Shown here in pieces: positions 1 to 7,217 of a DNA stretch of 10,000 bases; position 1 is the stretch's first letter, and the number at the start of each line of letters is the position of its first letter. The notes beneath the pieces are model-generated. The model saw only the letters and a program-made list of their open reading frames with translations. It ran no database searches and was not told the DNA's origin. Origin of the DNA: Actinidia chinensis. Its lineage: Eukaryota > Streptophyta > Magnoliopsida > Ericales > Actinidiaceae. The stretch is from the NCBI GenBank assembly GCA_009663005.1, contig CM018910.1, positions 18,302,994-18,312,993 on the forward strand, given 5' to 3'. The position numbers were made by a program, and so were the translations under genes.

Positions 1-290
1 CGGTAAATCCATCCGGTGGGGTTCTTCCGGTGAATTATTTGGGGAAAGGAGTTAGGTAGAATGGCGGTGTGCGAGGTTGAGGTAGGGTTTGGGGATTGGG
101 AGGCGTCACCGACCGCAAAGGGGTGACGTCAACAGTAGTGGAAATGTTGGTTGGGCCTTGAGTGCTTGTAGATCGGTGTAAGGATAGTTTGGAGGGTAGC
201 GTGAATTTGGTCGAAGCTGGACTCATGGCGAGCGAGAACCTCGAAACCTCGCTGCGGAACTCGGTGTTCGATTTGCCGACGAGTATCCAT
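1..290 (-). pseudogene. 5' part of a retrotransposon gag gene, frameshifted and cut by the window edge
   Basis: Gag would form the particle that packages retrotransposon RNA. The start is the ATG at 290-288, about 15 bases after a primer-binding-site-like sequence, as in plant LTR elements. The first frame begins MDTRRQIEHR and continues through ESSFDQIHATLQTILT, which resembles the N-terminal helix seen in plant Ty3/gypsy-type gag proteins. Near 175 the frame changes and continues as DLQALKAQPTFPLL. Near 113 it changes back and runs open to the window edge, ending in NPTGWIYR. That matches the 'dP.GWI.r' signature at the start of the plant retrotransposon gag domain. The rest lies outside the window. 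Two frame changes mean it is not functional as read. The family call rests on remembered motif patterns, not on a search. Confidence 0.6.
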
Positions 291-305
291 TAGAAAACAA
301 ACCGC

Positions 306-318
306 GCTATGCATACCA
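306..318 (-). other. Degenerate primer-binding site for initiator tRNA-Met
   Basis: The plus strand reads GCTATGCATACCA. The complement of the usual plant primer-binding site (TGGTATCAGAGC) is GCTCTGATACCA, so this differs by one substitution and one inserted base. It lies between the candidate LTR end at 322 and the gag ATG at 290, exactly where the reverse-transcription primer site should be. Position and sequence support each other. Confidence 0.5.
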
Positions 319-321
319 AAA

Positions 322-640
322 TGATAGGAAAACCCAGTTAGCGGTGAAAAGAGAGAAAGAAAAAGAGAGTTTCGAAGAAGAAGCATATATTTTCTGACAC
401 ATCCAAACAGACAAAAGCGCTAACTATTTAATACAATCAGAGAATAAAGGAACTACCAAACACCAAAACAATCGGAATTAGTGGGGGTGTAGTGGGTGCT
501 AGTGGGGTCGTGGGTGAGTTGTGTACATGGTTTTTACCAAATAACAGTGCAATCAGTTACATGGTGTATGTGGGTGGTTAGTGGGGGGGTCTTGGGTTGG
601 TTTTTTGTAAGTGGTGTGCGTGTGTAGTTGGGGGTGTACA
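322..640 (-). mobile_element. Candidate LTR of the gag-bearing retrotransposon
   Basis: Read on the minus strand, this 319 bp segment starts TGTACACCCCC and ends CCTATCA. It therefore has the TG...CA ends of an LTR and stops three bases before the primer-binding-site match. It has a C-rich first half (640-480, U3-like), a TATA-like ATTAAATA near 427-434, and a pyrimidine-rich leader (CTTTCTC repeats) near its end. The order LTR, primer site, gag is that of a 5' LTR. The outer boundary at 640 is chosen only because it gives TG; the partner LTR is outside the window, so it cannot be confirmed here. Confidence 0.5.
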
Positions 641-810
641 AATCAATAAGGTTCAAAATCTGAACTGCACTTCTTACAATGACCTGGACTGCAGAAGTGT
701 CCCCTAGATAATGTATGAGCTTCGATGCACGAGAAAATTTCTTGTTTTGGGAAGGTTTGGCAAAATGTTATGTTATTTATTTTTGTCACTGTTTATATTA
801 CAATCTAGAT

Positions 811-988
811 TTTGATTTTCTTCTGTTTTTTAAAGATAGAATTCTCATTAAGAGTAAATAGGAATAATGTGGTAATAAAGCCATGAAAAAAACTAGTAAG
901 ATTCTCAATTTCTCATGTTATGGTTCTGATTTTGTTTTCTGAAGATAGAATTCTCATTATGAGTAAATTGTAAATAGGAATAATGTGG
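811..988 (+). repeat. Pair of ~62 bp direct repeats
   Basis: Copy 1 (about 811-872) and copy 2 (about 924-988) share GATTTT..TCTG, then GATAGAATTCTCATTA, then GAGTAAAT and AGGAATAATGTGG. Copy 2 carries a few extra bases (TTGTAAAT) before AGGAATAATG. The ~50 bp between them is not repeated. The likeness is close but not exact, consistent with an old local duplication. Confidence 0.65.
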
Positions 989-1339
989 CTTATAAGGATG
1001 TGGCTTCAGTGCAATTCAAGTATTTTAGATTTATTTTGATTATTCAAATTGTTCATTAAAATTAAAAAAATAATTACATTAATTGGCCACACTTCAGTAT
1101 CCGTACAGCATTATTTTATAATTTAATAAATGAGTGTAACACACATGATTATGCACATTTATCTTGATATAAATTGATATTGATCGAGTATTGATCTTTA
1201 TTCAATCAACGTAATTATTCATTGTATTAAAGTTCTCGATGAGATTTACAATATGAATTATTTGGATCATTAAAAATTGGTCCAAAATATCAGTACAATC
1301 AAATTACGTAATGCAAAGAAGCCCGGTCCTAGATTTTTT

Positions 1340-1357
1340 TTCTCTCTCTCTCTCTCT
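1340..1357 (+). repeat. TC dinucleotide microsatellite
   Basis: About nine uninterrupted TC units follow a T-run and precede TATATGG. This is a simple sequence repeat of the kind that varies in length between individuals. Confidence 0.85.
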
Positions 1358-2400
1358 ATATGGCAGCCTACAACGACAAAAAGAAAAAGGAAAAAAAAGA
1401 GGAGGATAACCCATTATTTTTAACTTACATAAGAACCTGTTTTTCTTTGCTTATTTCGAGCTCTCTATGTGGATTGAGTAAGTTGAAGAAAGAAAAAAAA
1501 GGTAATCTACTACTATGGTTCTAACCTTGACCAACTTTATTCCCACCGTATTGTCATGTAAGTGTCACGCATGAAGTGATTAGGGAACAAATGGAAATGG
1601 GCCCTAATTAGCAACATCACATGCTATTTTATGGTTTTGATTCTTTAACAAAGTATGTAATGTCACGCCCTGGATAAACAAGAACCAGGCATGTAAACAC
1701 TCACTCTAATAAAAGAAAATCAAACTAAAATAATATAACAAAATCATATCATAACATCAGAGTATAAAAAATCCCTCCTGTAGAACCATACTCTCTATGA
1801 GCTATCATAGTACAAAACCAGAATGACAGTACATAGACAACGCCCACGTCGGGCCAAAAAAATATTACTATTTAAAAAATACATTTATAAGTTCATAAAC
1901 TAAAATAAGCAAAACGGCACCTATATGCCTCAAGAATCAGAATAAATCTCAGTACCTGAAATTTATTTAATCGTAAAGGTAAGTTATCTTGAAATGGTTT
2001 AATGATGGGCTTGATGTATCAAGCCAAAATCATGATACATATGTATAAAATAAATTACATGATACAATGAAATAATGCGTGCATTTATATCAAAATACAC
2101 TTTTCAATTTATGATTTCTAAAACTAACAAGTTCTCAAATTTTCCAAACATTCTCAAAAGTATTGATCCAATTATCCCAAATGACACACCTAAGCTAGTA
2201 CCTAAACCGGCCTCATCACGCATCAAGAATATGAGACAATATCCAACCAACTTCTCGGTCACTAGTCGAGGGCTTTGGCTTTCCCTCCCGCACAGGTTTT
2301 TCGGTCTCTCACCGTAAACTTATTCTAAGTCACATTATTCTGGGTATACTAAGGTTCCAAATTCGGCACTACCTAGCATGTCATTTTCAAACCAACTTTC

Positions 2401-2488
2401 AAGTTCCAAATGCTTAACAAACATTTCCAAATCAAGTTCTAAATATTTAACAAACATTCCCAAAATAATTTCCAAGTGTTTAATACGC
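2401..2488 (+). repeat. 33 bp tandem repeat, about 2.7 copies
   Basis: Units are 2401-2433, 2434-2466 and a partial 2467-2488. The shared core is AAGTTCCAAATGCTTAACAA, followed in the first two units by ACATTYCCAAA. Units 1 and 2 differ at only a handful of positions; unit 3 is more diverged and truncated. Confidence 0.75.
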
Positions 2489-2536
2489 AATATAGAATAT
2501 ATTTTTTACAAATTACTTTCATTTTGGTATATGTAG

Positions 2537-2780
2537 GTGACTACCGGTAGTAGTCTTGAGCACTACCGATAGACAGGGTTTCAGAAGCAAAATTAAAATA
2601 TTCACTACTGGTAGTGAATTTATCATTTATCACTATCGATAGATAGACTTCTAGTGGCTAAATAAAAATATTCACTACCGATAGTGGATTTATCACTATT
2701 GGTAGACAGGTTTTTAGAGGCAAAAATTAAATATTCACTACCGGTAGTGAATTGAACACTACCAATAGATCGGCTAAAAA
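2537..2780 (+). repeat. ~65 bp tandem repeat built on the palindrome CACTACCGGTAGTG
   Basis: Unit starts are about 2537, 2603, 2673 and 2736, giving units of 66, 70 and 63 bp and a partial fourth. Each unit has a full palindromic site at its start (CACTACCGGTAGTG or a one- to two-base variant), a second half-site about 22-32 bp on (CACTACCGATAG, CACTATCGATAG, CACTATTGGTAG, CACTACCAATAG), and an A-rich tail ending AAATATT. The fourth unit's site is a perfect 20 bp palindrome (2733-2752). The array lies within the TGTCACGCCC-type repeat. Confidence 0.85.
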
Positions 2781-3149
2781 CATAACATTTTCAGATCGCA
2801 GACTCACAATTTTCTCATAAAAGCAAGTTATGTTTTTCAAACTAGGGTTTAATATCCAATATATTGCCCCAATAGGCTAAGTATAAGCCATCAACACACC
2901 CCTAAAGTTAAGAAAGTTCCGAGGGAATGGTGAAGAAGAGATATGACCGAAATCCCGAGTTACTCCGATTTCAAATCTTTTTAGTTCAATGTGAAGTCCT
3001 TGTTGAGTAGAATATTTTCTCCCAAAAGAACCAATACCTAAATCTCATTTTAACACGCTCAAATTTTAGCTCAAATGTGAAACTCTCGTTTGGCTCAAAC
3101 CCTAGAGAGAGAGAAATAAATGCAAAAGTAAATTCTGAAATTTTTGTAG

Positions 3150-3611
3150 TGGGCTCGTTTGGTTGGAGGATATGGGATGGGGATAATTTTTAGAGGGGAG
3201 GAATAAATTTAGAAGGGGATAACTTTGAGGGGAAAAACTTTTAACTTTATTTGGATACTTTTAGATGGGGGATAAGGGTGGAGGATAAAAGAACATCCAT
3301 AGAGAGAAAACAAAATATTAAAATATTTAGTATTAAAAAATATAATTTTATTTTTTCTCTATCTCTATAACAAAAATATATATTTTATTTCATATTTATG
3401 TATTTTTTTTCTTATCCCCAAACCCCTATCCCCCGGATAAAATTTTAGTAGGGCTAGGCCCACCAAAAATTATCCGCATTTATCAACCTCCGGGGATAAA
3501 TTATCCGGGGGCATAAACTATCCGCCCCATATCCGTAGCCAAACGCCGGGAGGAAAAAAATATCCGGGGGAGAAAAGTTATCCCATCCTATCGGTAGCCA
3601 AAACGGCCCCT
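3150..3611. mobile_element. MITE-like non-autonomous DNA transposon with terminal inverted repeats
   Basis: The left end reads GGGCTCGTTTGGTTGGAGGA. The right end, read on the opposite strand, is GGGGCCGTTTTGGCTACCGA, then AGGATGGGATAA, matching the left end's GGGATGGGGATAA. GGG..cGTTTGG ends are typical of PIF/Harbinger (Tourist-type) elements. At ~460 bp with no coding frame it would be non-autonomous. TAG flanks it on both sides (3147-3149 and 3612-3614), a possible 3 bp target duplication, although TWA would be expected for this superfamily. The internal halves are also loosely complementary (GGGGATAA on the left, TTATCCCC on the right). The superfamily call is tentative; the inverted-repeat structure is visible. 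Confidence 0.55.
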
Positions 3612-4085
3612 TAGATTAAAAGAGAGAAAGAAATAAATGCACTGCACCTTGGCATGTTTGGGCTCACACAACAAGAATTAAAACTAGTTATGGATCAATG
3701 TTAATAAGGCCACTCTCTACAAACCCAATTACAAAACACATCAAAACCCACTAATCAAGACATTAACATAGTCAAACACTCATAAGCCAAAATAAAATAT
3801 ACCTAAGTCCAATTATACTACAAGTGACCCAATTTAATTAAATGGTCAACTTATTATTACCAAAACTAATATTTATATTTTATTATATACACACATATAC
3901 AAATATACACATAGTGTAATGACATCACATATACGTCCTAATTATGTAATATATAAAGAGAAAAATTTTTAACCTTACATGTAACCCCTTGAGATTTTTT
4001 AGGGACTAAACTTTCTAAAAATGTAGTTTTTGATAGTTTATTCATAATTTTTTTGATAGAGATTTTCTGATTTGAAGTCTTTTCT
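3612..4085. other. AT-rich spacer, no gene seen
   Basis: This resumes the sequence interrupted by the inverted-repeat element and then becomes very AT-rich, with TATACACACATATACAAATA-type stretches near 3880-3910. All six frames are closed by frequent stops. Apart from the TATGTAAT at 3943-3950 already noted, nothing specific was found. Confidence 0.55.
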
Positions 4086-4089
4086 TTTT

Positions 4090-4545
4090 CCCAAGCATGG
4101 TTTAAGATTGGCAACTTGGTTAGATGATAAAACGGTTGCCCGATAACCGTGCTTTCTCCAATATTTTATATGGAAAGGAAAATAATCATAGCAACATATT
4201 CACCAAGCTGGGCAATACATTTTAGTAACAAAAATTATAATATTGTTAGGAAGATGCCTTGAGCTGCTATGGTTTATTATCTGTAGCAAGAAAGGAACTA
4301 GAGAATCTTTACAGGGCTTCATAAAATCCCTCCATTAATTCTCCAGCAAATTATACATGATGTCCGAGTTAAAAAATTTCAGTTTCAGAATATTGCATTT
4401 GCTAAAAATTTTTCTATTTGTGAGAATTGAAACTTTCCTCTTTGGCTCTTGCTTAGGCTTTAGCATTTGATTTGTTGTTTGGGACTATTTTTCTCCTCGT
4501 ACTCCCTTTTTTTTGGTAATAAAATCCTATTTCCCAAAAAAAAAA
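4090..4545 (+). mobile_element. Probable LINE 3' fragment ending in a poly(A) tract
   Basis: The segment ends TTTTGGTAATAAAATCCTAT, then TTCCC and ten A residues (4536-4545). That is the usual form of a plant L1-type LINE 3' end, where TTTGGTAAT(A/G)AAAT precedes the tail. Upstream, discontinuous frames suggest the C-terminal RNase H region of such elements: PPLILQQIIHDVRVKKFQFQ followed by NIAFAK, then in another frame VVWDYFSPRTPFFLVIKS up to the tail. Several stops and frame changes separate these pieces. The tail is clearly visible; the RNase H reading is a weak resemblance. The 5' limit is arbitrary. Confidence 0.42.
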
Positions 4546-4688
4546 GGCAAAAATTTTAAGATAAGAAAAAAACCCAGCAATTATCAAATTTAGAAGTTAT
4601 AACTGTTGTGCCCAAGGAATTAGTCACCAGTCACATCTAACCATATCAACCAAACATACAAGACACAGATAACGTGGTTCGGCCAATC

Positions 4689-4725
<37 letters not shown>

Positions 4726-4920
4726 TTCAGGAATGATTACAATGAGTACAATAGGGAGGAGCTCCTCACACTCACCTCTCAGCACTCTCTATCTCTCACC
4801 ATCTTCACTATCTTGCTATCACAGCTTACCAATTACGGAGCAACCTCTGTAAGATCTCTCGGTACTCTCGGTGCTCTCACAGCACCTAGCACTCCCCCCA
4901 AACATATAACCATCACTTCC

Positions 4921-4949
4921 CCACCCCCCCCCCCCCCACCCCCCCACCC
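4921..4949 (+). repeat. Poly-C tract inside LTR copy A
   Basis: A run of 14 C (4924-4937), then A, 7 C, A, and CCC. The matching place in copy B (about 6316-6345) has only a short C6 and no such tract, so it grew after the copies separated. The tract puts potential G-quadruplex sequence on the minus strand, the sense strand of the LTR. Confidence 0.85.
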
Positions 4950-5044
4950 AACAGCCCTCTGCACACAGCAACATACTGTGTGCTCCGGTAATCCCAAAGG
5001 ATTACATTTATGTCCGCCTCTCTCTCTCTCTGATTAACCCTCTC

Positions 5045-5051
5045 AATTATA
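5045..5051 (-). promoter_or_regulatory. TATA box of LTR copy A
   Basis: The minus strand reads CTATAATTGAGAGGG. The same block is CATATAAATTGAGAGGG in copy B, so it is conserved between the copies. It is followed by a GA-rich segment and GGCGGA in both, which fits a start site about 25-30 bases downstream. Confidence 0.5.
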
Positions 5052-5382
5052 GGCCATAGAGAAGAGAAGATGAGCTCAGCCATGAGCTCATACATGCCCA
5101 CATTTGAGACTTCGGGAAGAGAGTGGCCTCCATCTTGGGAATCATCTGCAGCCGTCTTTGACAGAAATTGGCAGGCCTCTCTCGACAGCAATTGGCAGAG
5201 CCGCGGATGAATCCAGAATGCCGAGAAACTCAGAAAGGGCTTTTCTATCGAAATCAGACACTTTTGGGACCCAAATTTGATGACATCAAAACTTCAGGGA
5301 CTAAATTATAATTTCTAAAATTTTAGGGATCAATTGTAATTAAACAGAAAGTTCAGGGACTGAAAGTTGCAATTACTATTTT

Positions 5383-5580
5383 GGTCAAGATACAAATAGT
5401 GAATGGTCAACGGCTCGGGATCAATTGGCTGTCAATGATAAACGGCTGAGTACAACGCCGCTCGCTCGGTCAACGGCTGACTCAGTCAAACGGGCTTGGT
5501 CAATAGCTCGGTCGGTGCGCGGTCGGCGGCTCTGGTCACAACTCAGTCAAAGCTGGATGGTGGGGTCCACGATGACGTCA
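5383..5580 (-). promoter_or_regulatory. Cluster of W-box cores and a TGACGTCA site in LTR U3
   Basis: On the minus strand the WRKY-type core TTGACY occurs six times (plus-strand starts 5383, 5405, 5468, 5484, 5498, 5545). The palindrome TGACGTCA, a bZIP/TGA-factor type site, is at 5573-5580. All lie upstream of the LTR TATA box. Part of the clustering reflects a degenerate short repeat (GGTCAACGGCT at 5405 and 5468). Function is inferred from motif identity alone. Confidence 0.35.
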
Positions 5581-5594
5581 CAATGATGTCAACA

Positions 5595-6035
5595 ATGGCG
5601 TTTCTTGAAACAAATATTTCCATGACTGCGTCCAAACATATCATTAATACTTCTTATACTTCTCTTTTTCCGTTCTTTTATTTTATAATCAAATACTTTA
5701 ATCATGATGTCTTTTTTTTTTTCAAGCTCTCTTGAAATTGCAGTACTCCTCTAATTCTCAGCATGACCTCACCAAGCTTGGGATTGCGTGGGGACCATGT
5801 GGGAGCGTGGACTTTGCGGCAATCTAACGCGCCGATCTTCAGGCAGCGCGTGGGGGGGGCGTCCGGCGTCCGATTTTGACGCGGTTTGGTGTTGGAGTTT
5901 CGTTTCGACGAGACGAATTGGTGGTATACTCAAATGCCCCATTTTGAAACAAGTCAATTTGGTCAGATTCCTTGATATCGCTTCCGTATGACGCCGAAAT
6001 TGCTATGGTGACTAGAACTTGGCTTGAATATCAAT
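5595..6035. other. Spacer between the two LTR copies, with a GC-rich block
   Basis: The left half (5595-5760) is AT-rich with T-runs. The right half (about 5765-5995) is GC-rich, includes GCGCGTGGGGGGGGCGTCCGG, and carries an imperfect inverted repeat TTCGTTTCGACGAGACGAA at 5899-5917. Short frames on both strands exist only because stops are rare in GC-rich DNA; no protein family was recognised. There is no primer-binding site next to either LTR. This could be a fragment of another repeat. Confidence 0.5.
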
Positions 6036-6434
6036 TGTTGTTCCCAAGGACTAGTCCCAGTCACAATAACCATATCACCCACACACAAGACAAGATATTA
6101 CGTAGTTCGGAGGAAATAGGCCTACGTCAACGGAGAGGAACATAATTCACTATATAGGATGAATTACATGAGTACGATGGGAGAAGCTCATCTCCACTCA
6201 CTCTCAGCCACTCTCTAATCTCTCACCATCTCTCACGTCTTGCTCTCACAGCATACCAATTCTAGCCCACTCCCTGTAAGATCTCTCGGGCTCTCACTAG
6301 CCACCATAGCACTTTCCCCCCAAACACATAACCATCACTCCACAGCCCTTCTCACACCGCAACATGTGTGTGCTCCCGGAATCCCCCAAAGATATATTTC
6401 GCTCCGCCTCTCTTCTCTCTAACAACCCTCTCAA

Positions 6435-6440
6435 TTTATA
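6435..6440 (-). promoter_or_regulatory. TATA box of LTR copy B
   Basis: The minus strand reads CATATAAATTGAGAGGG, a better TATA match than copy A's. It is followed by the shared GAGAG-rich segment and GGCGGAG. Confidence 0.5.
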
Positions 6441-6628
6441 TGCCAAATAGAGAGAAGATGAGCTAACCATGCGCTCAGATATGCCAACCATTTAGACTTC
6501 GGGAAAGGAGAGGTGGCCTCCATCTTGGACTCATCTGCACCCTTTGCAGAAATTGTCAGAGCCTCTCTTCTTCTTTCTTTCTTCTTCCGTCTATACCTCT
6601 TTAATATGAAATTCACGATTCATATTGG

Positions 6629-6710
6629 AATTGGACTTGGGCTTGGGCTTGGGCTTCCATTGGGCTTGGGCCTTCTATTGGCTTGGGATTGTCTCTTGTG
6701 GGCTTGGGGC
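6629..6710 (+). repeat. GGGCTT hexamer-rich tract
   Basis: Four clustered GGRCTT/GGGCTT units near 6631-6657 are followed by spaced variants (TTGGGCTTGGGCC, TTGGCTTGGGA, GTGGGCTTGGGGCCC). This is a decaying simple repeat within LTR copy B. Confidence 0.7.
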
Positions 6711-6740
6711 CCATCTCAAGTGGGGTGGAACCAAACCAAT

Positions 6741-7217
6741 AACTGAGTTTATAGTGTTGAAAAATTAAGCACAAATATTATCGCAATTACATTAAATAAC
6801 TCTTACACAAAATAATAAACAAAAATAAGTAAATCATAGGTAAATCAAGGGTGAAGAGAATAGCACGTGAGATCAATGAGACACAAGATAAATCTTTATC
6901 CTAAAGTCGTATTTGTCTCCCTTCTAAATACTATTTCAAAATACACTCCAAGAATTTATAGAAGTGAGGCATCTTTTTATAAAAGACATGTCTTTTTAAA
7001 GACTAACTTATGACTTAAAATAAATTCTAAAAGACACAACTCTTTAAAACACTTTAAATAAAAAGGCACAACTTTCCTTTCCATATTTATTAAAATTTGA
7101 AACTTAATTTCCACTTATTGTTACACTGCAAACATGTGCACACAGAGGGATGTGGATATTGAGAAACTCCAACCGGTCCCCAGAAAACCCGGTGATCAAG
7201 TATATCCCTTCACGTAG
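6741..7217. other. AT-rich 3' flank of the acyltransferase pseudogene
   Basis: No coding frame was seen. It holds a perfect 16 bp palindrome AAAAGACATGTCTTTT (6981-6996), with further AAAGAC/GTCTTT half-copies around it, and a possible poly(A) signal for the pseudogene at 7086-7091. Confidence 0.55.
7086..7091 (-). terminator. Possible polyadenylation signal AATAAA
   Basis: The minus strand reads TTTTAATAAATATGG about 127 bases past the acyltransferase stop codon, a plausible 3' UTR distance in plants. The region is AT-rich, so chance occurrence is quite possible. Confidence 0.25.

Larger units (their letters stand above)
641..1660. other. AT-rich intergenic spacer without a gene
   Basis: No frame longer than about 60 codons and no protein motif was seen on either strand. 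Contents worth noting are the direct repeat at 811-988, the TC run at 1340-1357 followed by an A-rich stretch at about 1377-1401, and otherwise unremarkable AT-rich sequence. Confidence 0.6.
1661..3942 (+). repeat. Putative non-coding dispersed repeat beginning TGTCACGCCC
   Basis: The stretch opens with TGTCACGCCC, a start I associate with LTR-like dispersed repeats in many plant genomes, and directly beneath it is a short hairpin (CCCTGG...CCAGG, about 1668-1689). It has no coding potential but carries two internal tandem arrays and a nested inverted-repeat element. The octamer TATGTAAT spans the left edge (1654-1661) and recurs at 3943-3950, which could be a target-site duplication. The right end does not finish in CA, so this is not a demonstrated LTR and the right boundary is tentative. 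Confidence 0.3.
4604..5594 (-). mobile_element. Solo-LTR-like element, copy A (probable copia-type LTR)
   Basis: Read on the minus strand it runs from TGTTGACATC to GGGCACAACA, so it has TG...CA ends of the TGTTG/CAACA kind common in plant copia elements. The orientation follows from a TATA box (5045-5051), a GAGAG-rich R region just downstream, and a U5-like block CGTGGACGTAGGCGATTGG then CCGAACCACGTT (4670-4700). I remember that block from many plant LTRs. The 577 bp at 4604-5180 align colinearly with copy B at 6036-6568. The U3 part (5180-5594) has no counterpart in B. No primer-binding site or coding remnant adjoins either end. The 5 bp flanks (ATAAC and ATGGC) do not match, so the outer end at 5594 is uncertain. 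Confidence 0.55.
6036..6740 (-). mobile_element. Solo-LTR-like element, copy B, related to copy A
   Basis: The lower end on the plus strand is TGTTGTTCCCAAGGACTAGT, matching copy A's TGTTGTGCCCAAGGAATTAG. Shared blocks follow in the same order: ACGTRGTTCGG, CTACGTCMACGGAGAGGAAC, GTAAGATCTCTCGG, CTCCGCCTCTC, ACCCTCTCAATT, GAGAAGATGAGCT, GACTTCGGGAA and GTGGCCTCCATCTTGG. Homology to A stops near 6568. The rest, a pyrimidine tract and a GGGCTT-rich tract ending GGAACCAAACCAAT, is B-specific and probably its U3. The outer end is tentative: CAAT at 6737-6740 matches CAAT just before 6036 and may be what remains of a target duplication. Confidence 0.55.

Noticed and set aside
2075..2317. 80-codon plus-strand frame
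   Set aside because: It lies inside the non-coding TGTCACGCCC-type repeat, and its Ser/Asn/Lys-rich peptide resembles no family I know.
2401..2780. A CRISPR-like array
   Set aside because: The units are contiguous tandem repeats with no unique spacers, and the context is plant nuclear DNA.
4813..5191. Open frames on both strands with a proline- or glycine-rich run
   Set aside because: They come from the poly-C tract and CT repeats inside LTR copy A, not from coding sequence.
5769..5991. Overlapping frames on both strands
   Set aside because: They are open because the block is GC-rich; no recognisable motif, and the two strands are open at once.
4604..6740. A TRIM or short element made of LTR A, a spacer and LTR B
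   Set aside because: There is no primer-binding site or polypurine tract at the inner edges, and the two copies differ in their U3 parts, so they are not a matching LTR pair.
6240..6746. Several 60-77 codon frames on both strands
   Set aside because: They lie in LTR copy B; the GLGLGLG peptide is just the translated GGGCTT repeat.
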